Assembly: GCF_016919725.2 (NCBI RefSeq)
Contig: NZ_JAJERH010000017.1
Span: 1-60,572 of the forward strand
Source: Virgibacillus sp. AGTR
Lineage (GTDB): Bacteria > Bacillota > Bacilli > Bacillales > Amphibacillaceae
Reading direction: 5' to 3'
DNA: 60,572 nucleotides
This document shows positions 1 through 7,335 of the stretch, piece by piece. Within the stretch, counting starts at the first letter, position 1, and each line of letters opens with the position of its first letter. The position numbers were made by a program, and so were the translations under genes. Under the pieces are notes generated by a model that saw only the letters and a list, made by a program, of their open reading frames with translations, was not told where the DNA came from and ran no database searches.

Positions 1-87
1 GCTACTAGAGGAAGCGTAAATCTGAGCATTTAGTGATAAGGACTGAGCGAATTTTGCTCCGTTTTTCTTATGGAATTATTTAGATGA

Positions 88-117
88 AACGACCTGAGTC
101 GATCGACTCAGGTCGTT
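88..117 (-). terminator. Intrinsic terminator of the symporter gene
   Basis: A perfect 13-bp inverted repeat (88-100 with 105-117, loop GATC) lies just past the stop of the minus-strand symporter gene. Read on the minus strand it is followed by TTTCATC, so the U tract is short. It most likely ends the symporter transcript and may work in both directions. Confidence 0.7.
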
Positions 118-126
118 AAGTTGTTA

Positions 127-1302
127 TTATGATATATTCGCTTGTTTTGATTTTCTACTTAATGAATTAGTGATAGAGGTTATTGCTCCGTCTCCAGTGA
201 CGTTACAAGCTGTTCCAAGGCTATCTTGAGCTAAGTATAATGCGATCATTAACGAAACCATAGTTGGACCAAAATGAAGCATGCTTTCTAATAATCCAAT
301 TGCAGCCATAACTGCTCCTCCTGGAACTCCTGGTGCAGCAACCATTGTTATCCCTAGCATTAAAATAAATGGAACAATAGTAGCGAAACTAACAGCATCC
401 CCCTGCAAAAACATAACAGCTAACGCACAGCTAACTATTGTAATAGTACTTCCAGACAAATGAATGTTTGCTAGTAAAGGAACCGTGAAATCTGCAATGC
501 CTTCACGTACTTTTAGAGTTTTTGTGTGCTTTAGTGTAACAGGAATAGTAGCTGCTGAAGACTGTGTTCCCAATGCTGTGAAATATGCTGGCACCATTCT
601 TCTCAACATACTAAATGGATTTTGTTTACTCATTGTTCCCGCTATTGTATATTGAATAGTTAAATACAATATGTGAAGTATAACTATCATAACAAACACT
701 TTAGCAAAAACTGCTAGAATCGTACTTACTTGCCCAGCTGCAGTCATATTGGCAAATATTCCAAAAATATGAAATGGAAGTAATGGAATAATTACTTTTT
801 CAATAACTATATGAATAATGTTACGAAAATCCTTTGTAATATTATATAATGCATCTCCTTTTATCGCAGCAATTCCAAGGCCAATTACAAATGAAAGAAG
901 AAGTGCTGTCATTACTTCCATTGGTGGTGGCATAGCTACTTGGAAAAACCCTTCACTAAGACCTTCTGATGGATCTGTAAAGGATTGTAACGATTGATTG
1001 TTCAGCATTAAAGGATATAACATTTTTGCTGCAAGAAATGCTAAAATGCCAGCAATAACTGTAGATGAGTAAGCAATAATACCAGTTAGTCCAAGTAATT
1101 TACCTGCACCACGCCCCATTGAACCAATTCCAGGCGCTATAAAGCCTAGAATAATTAATGGGATTATAAAACCAAGAAAGTTCCCAAATAGGTCGTTAAA
1201 AGTAGCAAACAAGCGAATAAACCAGTCATTAGCAAATGACCCAACGGCAATACCTAGTAGGATTGCTATTAGTATTCTTAGTAGTAATCCAAAACCTTTC
1301 AC
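127..1302 (-). CDS. Dicarboxylate/amino acid:cation symporter (DAACS/SLC1 family)
   Basis: This 391-aa membrane protein should import a dicarboxylate or amino acid together with Na+ or H+. The family's two re-entrant hairpins are visible: the serine-rich SSAATIP at about residues 248-254, and PGVPGGAVMA (324-333) followed by DSLGTACNVTGDGA (360-373). Several hydrophobic helices run from residue 5 to 355. Length is typical of the shorter family members. The start is an ATG preceded by GGGAGGGGAA on the minus strand, and a strong terminator follows. The gene stands alone. The substrate cannot be told from sequence: aspartate, glutamate, serine/threonine and C4-dicarboxylates are all possible. 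Confidence 0.9.
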   Translation of the reverse strand: MKGFGLLLRILIAILLGIAVGSFANDWFIRLFATFNDLFGNFLGFIIPLIILGFIAPGIGSMGRGAGKLLGLTGIIAYSSTVIAGILAFLAAKMLYPLMLNNQSLQSFTDPSEGLSEGFFQVAMPPPMEVMTALLLSFVIGLGIAAIKGDALYNITKDFRNIIHIVIEKVIIPLLPFHIFGIFANMTAAGQVSTILAVFAKVFVMIVILHILYLTIQYTIAGTMSKQNPFSMLRRMVPAYFTALGTQSSAATIPVTLKHTKTLKVREGIADFTVPLLANIHLSGSTITIVSCALAVMFLQGDAVSFATIVPFILMLGITMVAAPGVPGGAVMAAIGLLESMLHFGPTMVSLMIALYLAQDSLGTACNVTGDGAITSITNSLSRKSKQANIS

Positions 1303-1372
1303 TGATTCCCCTCCCTTTTGTAATACCCCCTATTTTACACAATTTATAATTGATAGTAAAACTAAATTTAAA

Positions 1373-1403
1373 AAAAGCGTACCAATTTTGTTGGTACGCT
1401 TTT
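1373..1403 (-). terminator. Intrinsic terminator between 1410-1607 and the symporter gene
   Basis: A 13-bp stem (AAAAGCGTACCAA, loop TTTTG, TTGGTACGCTTTT) stands directly downstream of the minus-strand small gene. A T-run precedes and follows the stem because the arms themselves end in A/T tracts, so it can act on both strands. Confidence 0.85.
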
Positions 1404-1409
1404 GTCTGT

Positions 1410-1607
1410 TTAGCTCATCCCATAAGGACCTAATTGTTGGGAATTACTAGAATTTCCATTATTTGAGTTTGTCATTTGCGAAACAAACGGAATCATTTTC
1501 TGCATGGTCTGTCCAAGATTTTGATTATTTTTAGTCATCGTATAATACGTTGCTGCTCCTACACCTACAGAGGCAATAATCGGTAACCACATTCCATTTT
1601 TTTGCAT
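1410..1607 (-). CDS. Small conserved membrane-anchored protein, function unknown
   Basis: This 65-aa protein has one N-terminal hydrophobic segment (about residues 6-24), then a polar tail rich in Asn, Gln and Ser. A ribosome binding site (AAAGGGTTGG) precedes the ATG on the minus strand, and its own terminator follows at 1373-1403. The layout, one transmembrane segment plus a disordered tail, resembles small Bacillaceae proteins of the YrzQ/YtzB type, but I do not recognise a named family. It lies between the symporter and the interrupted ytfP-like gene. Confidence 0.7.
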   Translation of the reverse strand: MQKNGMWLPIIASVGVGAATYYTMTKNNQNLGQTMQKMIPFVSQMTNSNNGNSSNSQQLGPYGMS

Positions 1608-1690
1608 TTAAACCAACCCTTTCTAAGATCCTTATAGTTAAAACGCAGACAATATTAGATTGATCTACTTGTCTTAAATAATGCAAGGAA

Positions 1691-2446
1691 TCAACTACCA
1701 ACATGTCCAGACTCAATGGCCGCGTTTAATCCAGCTAATCTTCCAGTTACTAGAGCTGAAGTTATATTATAACCGCCGGTATAACCGTGTATATCAAGAA
1801 TTTCGCCACAGAAATAAAGTCTTTCCATTATTTTTGACTGCATTGTATTTGGAACAATTTCTTTAATTGAGACACCGCCTCCTGTCACAAATGCTTTATC
1901 AAGAGGTAAAGAACCATGAACTGTAAAGGTAAACTGTTTAAGATCATGTATAAGTTGTCGAATGATTTGCTTAGACAGTGATCCTGCTCTTTGATCTTCT
2001 TTAATCTGATGTTTAGTTAGCAGATATAAAATAAATCGTTCTGGAGCTATCCCTTTTAAGATATTTTTAAAGGATTTTTTAGGATTCATCTCCACATTAC
2101 GTAATATTCTATCTACAATTATTTGTTCCGATTCATGTGGTAATACATCAATAATCATTGGAACAACAGTTCTTCCCTTTTTTAACTCTTTTACAACAAA
2201 TTGAGAGCATCTTAGTACTGCAGGACCTGAGATCCCAAAATGAGTAAAGATCATATCCATTTGATGGCTAATAATCGGCTTATTCTTTTGATTAAGTACA
2301 GATAACTTAACATCACGTAAAGATAGACCTTGAAGAGCTTTATTCTGTATAAAAGGTTCATTAGATGTTAATGCAACCTCTGTTGGATAAAGTTCTGTTA
2401 TTGTATGACCAGCTTTTTTTGCCCATGCATATCCGTCTCCCGTTGA
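1691..2446 (-). pseudogene. ytfP: ytfP-like flavoprotein, C-terminal part (cut by the prophage)
   Basis: This is the downstream part of a NAD(P)/FAD-dependent oxidoreductase of the HI0933/YtfP/BaiN family. It begins at the attL junction, where [15 protein letters not shown] continues the GKAVPHTG of the other fragment at 41313-41849. Later motifs such as the [20 protein letters not shown]-like stretch and [15 protein letters not shown] are family hallmarks. On the phage side an in-frame TGA lies four codons upstream, so no normal start feeds this frame; the first internal ATG is at 2260. About 252 codons remain. Together with the 172 host residues of the other part the intact protein would be about 424 aa, the usual family length. 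It should be non-functional in the lysogen. Confidence 0.9.
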
Positions 2447-2460
2447 ACCTGTTCACTTAC
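2435..2460. other. attL, left prophage attachment junction
   Basis: Host sequence (ATCCGTCTCCCGTT) changes to phage sequence at a plus-strand GA dinucleotide, 2445-2446. The phage arm CCTGTTCAC (2448-2456) is the exact reverse complement of the arm GTGAACAGG at attR (41325-41333). The integrase stop codon lies only 15 bp further in, the usual position for a serine integrase beside its att site. Confidence 0.85.
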
Positions 2461-2470
2461 AAGGCATGTT

Positions 2471-3883
2471 TTAATTGAAGGTTATCTCTTTAATATCAAC
2501 CTTGTCTATACCTTTTTTGTCCTCATCAATATCAACAATGATTTTATCAATTACTATCTGCATAAGCTGTTTCTTTTCATTTTGTTCAAGTGCTTCCCAA
2601 TTATTAGCGGTGCTTTTCATCATTTCTATTATTTCGGAATTTATTTGATTCGGCTTATTCATATTAAATTTAGCAATTTTCTTTTCATATTCTGCATGTT
2701 TTTCGTGTTCTTCCTTCATGCGATCTTGAAATTCTTCATCCGTTAACATTTCATTCGCCCAAGCATATTGCCATTTCTTTTGTCGCTGTTTAATTTTATC
2801 TATTTCCTTTTCTAGTCGCCTGATTTTTTGCTTATTTTCCTTATTATCCAATGGATTTATTTCAACTTCATTTTCATTAAATGCAATATTCTTTAAATAA
2901 TCGATGAATTTCTGCTCTATAAATAATTCACTAAAGCTGGGCATATCGCATTTATGGTATAGATTATTGGTACATCTATAACGTTTATATTGTCGTGCTT
3001 TAATCCCTTTCATTTTCGCTCCGCATCGAGAACATCTTAATATACCAGAAAAATAATAGCTACTAGTGGCTTGTTTACCATGAAATTTTCGTCTTGCGTC
3101 CCTTGTCGCGAGTGCGCGATCAAAAGTTTTTTTATCAATTATAGGAGGGTAAATGTCATCTACTTCAAAGCTTTTATCTTGGTTAACCCTCACACCGTAT
3201 TGTAACGTTCCCACATTCTTTTTATTTGTTAATACATACTTTACCTTTCGTTCATCCCATTCGGCTCCTGTACGTGTTTCTAAGCCCATTTCATTTAACT
3301 TTATAGCAATACTTCTATCGCTCAATCCAGATAGATACCATTCATACATATCTTTTAAAATGGATGCTTCATGTTCAACAATGACGAAATTTCCATCAAT
3401 TTTATTATGTCCGTATCCAACTGTTCCACCTTTCCATTTACCTTCTCTTGTCATTTGCTCCATTCCCATAGAAACACGCTCCCCTAATCTTTCGCGTTCG
3501 AATTGAGCGAAAGAGGCAACGAGTGTAATAAACATACGTCCGATTGCGCTTGTGGTGTCGTAAACTTCTGTAGCTGATTTAAATTTACAATTATTTTCCT
3601 CGAATTTTTGTAGCAAATTGTATAAATCTAATACTGATCTTGTTAGTCTGTCCAATTTATAAACAAGAACACAATCAATTAAGTCATTTTCGATGTGGGT
3701 GATCATGCGCTTTAATTCAGGGCGATTTGTGTTTTTGGCGCTCGCTCCTTCTTCAACATAATAGCCCATAATCTCCCATCCTTGCGATTCGCAATATGCT
3801 GTAAGCTGTCTTTTTTGCGCTGATATAGAAAAGCCATCTAATTGTTCACGAGTAGATACACGAATGTATAAAGCTGTTCTCAA
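2471..3883 (-). CDS. int: Large serine recombinase (phage integrase)
   Basis: This 470-aa protein integrates and excises the prophage by cutting att sites with a serine nucleophile. The resolvase domain spans about residues 1-145 with YIRVST, where Ser10 is catalytic, and YKLDRLTRS near 75-83. The recombinase DNA-binding domain follows (about 155-260). A zinc ribbon uses Cys284, Cys287, Cys304 and Cys312. A long Lys/Glu-rich coiled coil (about 345-405) probably controls synapsis direction. It is the last gene of the leftward lysogeny operon, ends 15 bp from attL, and starts 3 bp after the small gene upstream. No excisionase (recombination directionality factor) gene is recognisable; one of the small early proteins may do that job. 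Confidence 0.97.
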   Translation of the reverse strand: MRTALYIRVSTREQLDGFSISAQKRQLTAYCESQGWEIMGYYVEEGASAKNTNRPELKRMITHIENDLIDCVLVYKLDRLTRSVLDLYNLLQKFEENNCKFKSATEVYDTTSAIGRMFITLVASFAQFERERLGERVSMGMEQMTREGKWKGGTVGYGHNKIDGNFVIVEHEASILKDMYEWYLSGLSDRSIAIKLNEMGLETRTGAEWDERKVKYVLTNKKNVGTLQYGVRVNQDKSFEVDDIYPPIIDKKTFDRALATRDARRKFHGKQATSSYYFSGILRCSRCGAKMKGIKARQYKRYRCTNNLYHKCDMPSFSELFIEQKFIDYLKNIAFNENEVEINPLDNKENKQKIRRLEKEIDKIKQRQKKWQYAWANEMLTDEEFQDRMKEEHEKHAEYEKKIAKFNMNKPNQINSEIIEMMKSTANNWEALEQNEKKQLMQIVIDKIIVDIDEDKKGIDKVDIKEITFN

Positions 3884-3886
3884 AGT

Positions 3887-4051
3887 TTATTCCCCTTTCT
3901 TAATTAAGTGTTTTGGCATGTCAACATAATCAATAATGTTTCCAGTTAATTCCCCATTTTCATCCTTCCATATGCCCTTGTACACAGGTATATTTAATAT
4001 TTCCTCAGCTCTCTTTTGTCTTCGTTTAGCTTCCAACGATATAACGTTCAT
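3887..4051 (-). CDS. Small conserved prophage protein, 54 aa
   Basis: A short reading frame with an ideal ribosome binding site (GGAGGTATATC then ATG) lies between the ImmA-like protease and the integrase. It overlaps the protease gene by 26 nt and stops 3 nt before the integrase start, so the three are probably translationally coupled. The product is charged (LEAKRRQKRAEEILNIP at residues 6-22) with an acidic middle and no membrane segment. The function is unknown; its place next to integrase makes a regulatory or directionality role possible, but that is only a guess. Confidence 0.65.
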   Translation of the reverse strand: MNVISLEAKRRQKRAEEILNIPVYKGIWKDENGELTGNIIDYVDMPKHLIKKGE

Positions 4052-4517
4052 GATATACCTCCTGAATATAAAATTTATTTTTGTACATTTCTAATCTATT
4101 GTAAGCAAAGTCATAATCGACATTAAATATCTGCATAACATCATATATTGTATAGTTGTATAGCTTGTCTAGCATAAAAGTAGGAATTGCTAAATGATAG
4201 CTGAAATTATTTGCTTGCCATTCTTGCAATTCTAAAAATGGAAACGGAAGAAATTCTTGTCTACCAACATGCCAAAGAGGGTGGCATAACTCATGAGTAA
4301 AATCCTCCCATTGTTTCTGTTTAGAGGCAAAAGCATCAATGAAAATAATATCTTTGCCATCCTTAGAAACTGTTTCGCTACTATATTCCCAATAATAAAC
4401 GGGCATATTTAATCTTTCTGCTATCGTCATTATATTTAATTCTTTCGGATCAGTAATGTTACATCTAATTAAAAGTTTTTTTATATAATCCTCTGTTCTT
4501 GAAGTAGTGATAAACAT
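4026..4517 (-). CDS. immA: ImmA/IrrE-type metallopeptidase
   Basis: This 163-aa protein carries the zinc protease motif HELCH (residues 75-79) and a downstream glutamate (Glu99 in ELQEWQANNFS), as in ImmA/IrrE peptidases. In ICEBs1 and related phages such a protease cleaves the XRE repressor and so triggers induction; the adjacent repressor gene at 4978-5340 is the likely substrate. I place the start at the ATG at 4517 because AGGGGG lies 5 nt upstream; an upstream in-frame ATG would overlap the lipoprotein gene and lacks a good site. Another lysogeny-operon member, the lipoprotein gene, sits between it and the repressor. Confidence 0.85.
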   Translation of the reverse strand: MFITTSRTEDYIKKLLIRCNITDPKELNIMTIAERLNMPVYYWEYSSETVSKDGKDIIFIDAFASKQKQWEDFTHELCHPLWHVGRQEFLPFPFLELQEWQANNFSYHLAIPTFMLDKLYNYTIYDVMQIFNVDYDFAYNRLEMYKNKFYIQEVYHERYIVGS

Positions 4518-4590
4518 AAAATCCCCCTTGTTTATAGAATGTATGTTCGATTGTTGGTTATAAGAGAGGGTGTACATGATTTGTACACCT

Positions 4591-4938
4591 TTATTCAAAA
4601 TTTATATATACTTTATCTCTTTCATTTTCACCAATTTGAGCCAAACCTTTTTCGGTCCAAGCATATTTCGCGATAGCAACTAATTTACCAAATTCTTCAC
4701 TATCTGATGGTTCGTGAATGCGAGCTGTGATAGAATCAGATCCCCAATATTCATCCGAAGAGAGTTTATCTATAATAGATTTAATTTCATCTTCACCATT
4801 CGCATCCGTTACTAATCTTGCTACAATTCTTCCTTCTCCCGGTTCTTCTTCCTCTATTATTTTGTAGTCGATATCAGCGCTACTATTACATGCTGTTAAA
4901 ATGAAAACAATACTAATTAAAATCAATATTTTTTTCAT
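4591..4938 (-). CDS. Prophage lipoprotein, possible superinfection exclusion factor
   Basis: The 115-aa product begins with a lipoprotein signal peptide: MKK, a hydrophobic core, and the lipobox LTAC with Cys17. The mature part is acidic and small (about 98 residues) with no recognised domain. It lies within the leftward operon expressed from the repressor promoter, so it is probably made in the lysogen and displayed on the outer face of the membrane. Lysogenically expressed lipoproteins are known in several Gram-positive phages to block DNA entry of related phages (for example Ltp of phage TP-J34). That role here is inferred from position and export signal only. Confidence 0.8.
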   Translation of the reverse strand: MKKILILISIVFILTACNSSADIDYKIIEEEEPGEGRIVARLVTDANGEDEIKSIIDKLSSDEYWGSDSITARIHEPSDSEEFGKLVAIAKYAWTEKGLAQIGENERDKVYINFE

Positions 4939-4977
4939 TCTAATCCCCCCTTTTTAATTTTCTATCTATGAATAATC

Positions 4978-5340
4978 TTAGTTGTCTTTTTCATCCTCTT
5001 TGAAAGCTTCCCATATTTTCTTTAATCTTTTAAGATCTTCCTCTTTATTTTTTGGAAGTTCTCTATACCATCTTTCTAATGATGGATCGTTACGGAAAGC
5101 CTCAAAGGCTTCTTCTTCTGTCATGTGTGGTTGGTCGCTATGACCTAATAAGTAGTCTGTAGTGACATTGTATAATTTAGCTAGATTTCTTATTATATCT
5201 GGATCTGGATTTCTAGTACCGTTTTCATAACCAGATAATGTATTACTTCTTACCCCTATTTTATCTGCAACGAATTTTTGGAGATATCCGTTTTTTTCTC
5301 TTAACTCTTTAAGTCTCTTAGCAAGAATCTTATCATTCAT
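4978..5340 (-). CDS. XRE-family phage repressor (CI/ImmR-like)
   Basis: This 120-aa protein has a helix-turn-helix domain at about residues 6-62 (LKELREKNGYLQKFVADKIG, then RSNTLSGYENGTR) and an acidic helical C-terminal region of about 55 residues, the size and shape of ImmR-type repressors. The ATG at 5340 has AAAGG 9 nt upstream; a longer version starting at 5361 lacks a site and would overlap the promoter. It is transcribed away from the Cro-like gene at 5497, and four copies of an ATCGCA-type operator fill the gap. It should keep both early promoters controlled and be inactivated through the ImmA-like protease. Confidence 0.9.
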   Translation of the reverse strand: MNDKILAKRLKELREKNGYLQKFVADKIGVRSNTLSGYENGTRNPDPDIIRNLAKLYNVTTDYLLGHSDQPHMTEEEAFEAFRNDPSLERWYRELPKNKEEDLKRLKKIWEAFKEDEKDN

Positions 5341-5363
5341 ATACAACAACCTTTCTTGCATGC

Positions 5364-5382
5364 ATTATATCGCAAATCATGA
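5364..5382 (-). promoter_or_regulatory. Leftward lysogeny promoter: -10 box overlapped by operator O1
   Basis: On the minus strand a perfect TATAAT (plus-strand 5364-5369) lies 24 nt upstream of the repressor ATG. No good -35 hexamer is visible at 17 nt, so the promoter may need activation. Operator O1 (5369-5383) covers the upstream edge of the -10 box, so the repressor could regulate its own synthesis. Confidence 0.55.
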
Positions 5383-5475
5383 ATTATTAATTAAAAAATC
5401 GCAAAAAGTGATAAAAAATGTTGACTATCTCATTTTGCGATGTTATATTTAGAACAAGACATCACGAAATGCGAT
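5369..5475. promoter_or_regulatory. Array of four repressor operators
   Basis: Four related sites are visible: ATCGCAAATCATGAA (5369-5383, plus), ATCGCAAAAAGTGAT (5398-5412, plus), ATCGCAAAATGAGAT (5427-5441, minus) and ATCGCATTTCGTGAT (5461-5475, minus). The consensus is about ATCGCAWWWNGTGAT, a partial dyad. The third site exactly fills the spacer of the rightward promoter and the fourth lies just past its start site. A fifth weaker copy, ATCGCAATTCGCGA, is inside the Cro-like gene at 5707-5720. Confidence 0.75.
5421..5449 (+). promoter_or_regulatory. Rightward early promoter (PR)
   Basis: TTGACT (5421-5426) and TATATT (5444-5449) are separated by exactly 17 nt, a strong sigma-A promoter. 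Transcription should start near 5456, which rules out the in-frame ATG at 5440 as start of the Cro-like gene. An operator fills the spacer, so repressor binding would exclude RNA polymerase. Confidence 0.85.
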
Positions 5476-5496
5476 TTTTTGAAGGAGGTGAATCTC

Positions 5497-5745
5497 TTGA
5501 AAGACACCGAGATCATTACTAATAATTTAAAAAAAATGAGGGAAAAAAGGGGGATTAAACAAAAATTTATTGCGGAACAACTAGGTATATCACCTAATTA
5601 TTACTCTCAAATTGAAAACGGTCATCGCCAACTACAGATTGAACACATTTTAAAATTGCGCTCTATTTTTGATGTTAGTTTAGATGAAATTTTTTTTAAT
5701 AATGAGATCGCAATTCGCGAAAATAAACAAAAACAAGCAATATAG
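5497..5745 (+). CDS. Cro-like XRE regulator
   Basis: This 82-aa protein is an almost bare helix-turn-helix domain (KRGIKQKFIAEQLGISPNYY then IENGHRQLQ, residues 15-45). It is the first gene of the rightward operon, divergent from the repressor, as Cro is. The start chosen is TTG at 5497, because AAGGAGGTG lies 7 nt upstream and the longer frame would begin before the predicted transcription start. Operator copies lie both upstream and inside the gene (5707-5720). Confidence 0.88.
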   Translation: MKDTEIITNNLKKMREKRGIKQKFIAEQLGISPNYYSQIENGHRQLQIEHILKLRSIFDVSLDEIFFNNEIAIRENKQKQAI

Positions 5746-5756
5746 GAGGTAATCAG

Positions 5757-6002
5757 ATGAGTTCAAAAATGAAACAAAAAATTCAATTTGATAAGTTGCA
5801 GCACTTGCAGATCAACATGAATGGGCAAAAGCTTTGTTATGAAGGAAGTATTGAGATTAATGGACTTCAATTGGAAGAGGGTATTAGTTCAGTTGAATTG
5901 ATTCTCAAAGCCAGTAAAAGTCCAGAAGTTATTGTTGAGTATCACCCTCGTTTAATTAAACAGGAAGTTGCGGTAGCACTTGGATTAACTATTGTTGAGT
6001 AA
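5757..6002 (+). CDS. Early phage protein, function unknown (81 aa)
   Basis: The reading frame follows the Cro-like gene by 11 nt and has a clear AGGAGG site. The product mixes short beta-like segments (LQINMNGQKLCYEGSIEING) and ends IVE. No domain is recognised. It is followed by a strong inverted repeat (6004-6033) that may end this first early transcript or separate it from the convergent gene at 6041-6244. Confidence 0.75.
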   Translation: MSSKMKQKIQFDKLQHLQINMNGQKLCYEGSIEINGLQLEEGISSVELILKASKSPEVIVEYHPRLIKQEVAVALGLTIVE

Positions 6003-6003
6003 T

Positions 6004-6033
6004 CTTCCTCTTGAATGACGGTTCAAGAGGAAG
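6004..6033. terminator. 12-bp hairpin between convergent genes
   Basis: CTTCCTCTTGAA (6004-6015) pairs perfectly with TTCAAGAGGAAG (6022-6033) around a 6-nt loop. It sits between the ends of a plus-strand and a minus-strand gene. No T tract follows on either strand, so it is a bidirectional terminator candidate of unusual type or an RNA-processing or stability element. Confidence 0.55.
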
Positions 6034-6040
6034 TGTAAAA

Positions 6041-6244
6041 CTATTTCATGATTACAATTGGCGCTTTGCTTGTGAAATAAACTTCAGTTTCTTGTATCAA
6101 TCTTGGGTTTTTGTAGTGAAAGTGATTCACAGTATCAGCAACATCTTGTTGATCAAAGTGTTCCAGATGATATTCGGTAGTACCTTTTGGCGCATTTTTA
6201 ATCAATTGCTCTATTTCTTTCGCTATATATTCTCTATAAGCCAT
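6041..6244 (-). CDS. Small minus-strand early-region protein, function unknown
   Basis: This 67-aa frame runs against the early operon. The start at 6244 is supported by AGGAGGG followed by 5 nt and ATG on the minus strand. The product is hydrophilic with a basic, His-rich middle (EYHLEHFDQQDVADTVNHFH). Running opposite to the lytic transcripts suggests expression in the lysogen, as for small prophage morons. No domain is recognised. Confidence 0.7.
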   Translation of the reverse strand: MAYREYIAKEIEQLIKNAPKGTTEYHLEHFDQQDVADTVNHFHYKNPRLIQETEVYFTSKAPIVIMK

Positions 6245-6311
6245 AATCACCCTCCTTTCTAGCACTAGTTTACTAGAAAAGGTTGGAAATAAAAATAAAG
6301 GAGCGATTCAA

Positions 6312-7031
6312 ATGAATCAATTAAAAGTAATTTCATTCAATGGAAAATTAGTAACCGACAGCAGAGAAGTGGCAGAAATGGTTGGTAAATCTCATGACCA
6401 ACTTATGAGAAGTATTAGAAAGTATGTTGAATATTTAACCTCTGCAAAAATGCAGACGTCAGAATTCTTTGTTTCTAGCACATATAAAGATTCAAAAAAC
6501 GAAAGTCGACCGTGTTTCTTAATTACTAAAAAAGGTTGCGATATGGTCGCTAACAAAATGACCGGGGAAAAAGGTGTACTATTCACTGCTGAGTATGTAA
6601 CAAGATTTGAAGAAATGGAAAAGCAACAACCGAAAATTCTATCAGATAAAGAGCAACTCATGGCTTCCATGAAATTATCTATTGAACACAATGAAAAGAT
6701 CGAACAGCATGATGAGCGCATTACAAACCTCGAAGAAACTATGCGTATAGACGGAGCGCAAGAACACACTCTTAATAAAAAAGGTAAAAAAGTTGTTATG
6801 GAAGCACTAGGTGGTAAATCGTCACCTGCATATAAGAGCATGGCATTCAAAGTATTTTCGGCTTTTTGGAGAGATTTTAAAAACCATTTTGAAATACCTA
6901 GGTATGGCGATTTACCAAAGAAACAGTTTGAAGAAGGATTGCGCTTTATAGGCATGTGGCAACCATCGACCAGTTTAAAAATAGAAATTGATGAAACCAA
7001 CAACCAACAAACGTTAGAAGGTGTTATTTAA
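6312..7031 (+). CDS. Rha-family antirepressor with ORF6C C-terminal domain
   Basis: This 239-aa regulator has an N-terminal Rha DNA-binding domain (about residues 5-100, VTDSREVAEMVGKSHDQLMR and CFLITKKGCDMVANKMTG), a short coiled stretch (LSDKEQLMASMKLSIEHNEKI), and a C-terminal ORF6C-type domain (about 135-235, with SPAYKSMAFKVFSAFWRDFK). Proteins of this build act as antirepressors or lytic switches. AAAGGAG precedes the ATG. It is first in the long rightward early operon that continues without large gaps to about 20.9 kb. Confidence 0.9.
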   Translation: MNQLKVISFNGKLVTDSREVAEMVGKSHDQLMRSIRKYVEYLTSAKMQTSEFFVSSTYKDSKNESRPCFLITKKGCDMVANKMTGEKGVLFTAEYVTRFEEMEKQQPKILSDKEQLMASMKLSIEHNEKIEQHDERITNLEETMRIDGAQEHTLNKKGKKVVMEALGGKSSPAYKSMAFKVFSAFWRDFKNHFEIPRYGDLPKKQFEEGLRFIGMWQPSTSLKIEIDETNNQQTLEGVI

Positions 7032-7286
7032 ATGATTACTAAAAAATTAACTTTAGTACTTGGTGATTGCCAAGCAGTTGTGGAAGTAGAGAAACAAGGT
7101 GATGACTTCTATATATTCACTCTTTCGGAATATGAGGTCAATACAGACAAAACAAACGACGAAGAAACACAACGCGAGGTTACTAGTGTTATAGAACTGT
7201 TTCTTGGTTCGGATGAAATTAACGAATTAATAGATTCTTTAAGGCATTTAAGAAGTGAAGGTCCACTAAGTTTTTTAAATAAATGA
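7032..7286 (+). CDS. Early phage protein, function unknown (84 aa)
   Basis: The gene starts directly after the Rha stop codon (TAA then ATG), so it is translationally coupled. The product is acidic (pattern NTDKTNDEETQ in the middle) with a predicted helical C-terminus. No family is recognised. Confidence 0.75.
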   Translation: MITKKLTLVLGDCQAVVEVEKQGDDFYIFTLSEYEVNTDKTNDEETQREVTSVIELFLGSDEINELIDSLRHLRSEGPLSFLNK

Positions 7287-7335
7287 GGCAAAAAGAGGAG
7301 CGCATTAAAGCGCTAATAAATAGGGAGGGTCTAAG

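Noticed and set aside
1-126. GAGC/GCTC hairpin followed by CCGTTTTT near 45-65 as a plus-strand terminator.
   Set aside because: The stem is only 4 bp, and the upstream gene lies outside the window, so it cannot be judged.
5440-5496. ATG at 5440 as start of the Cro-like gene.
   Set aside because: It lies inside the PR promoter, upstream of the predicted transcription start. The TTG at 5497 has a perfect ribosome site.
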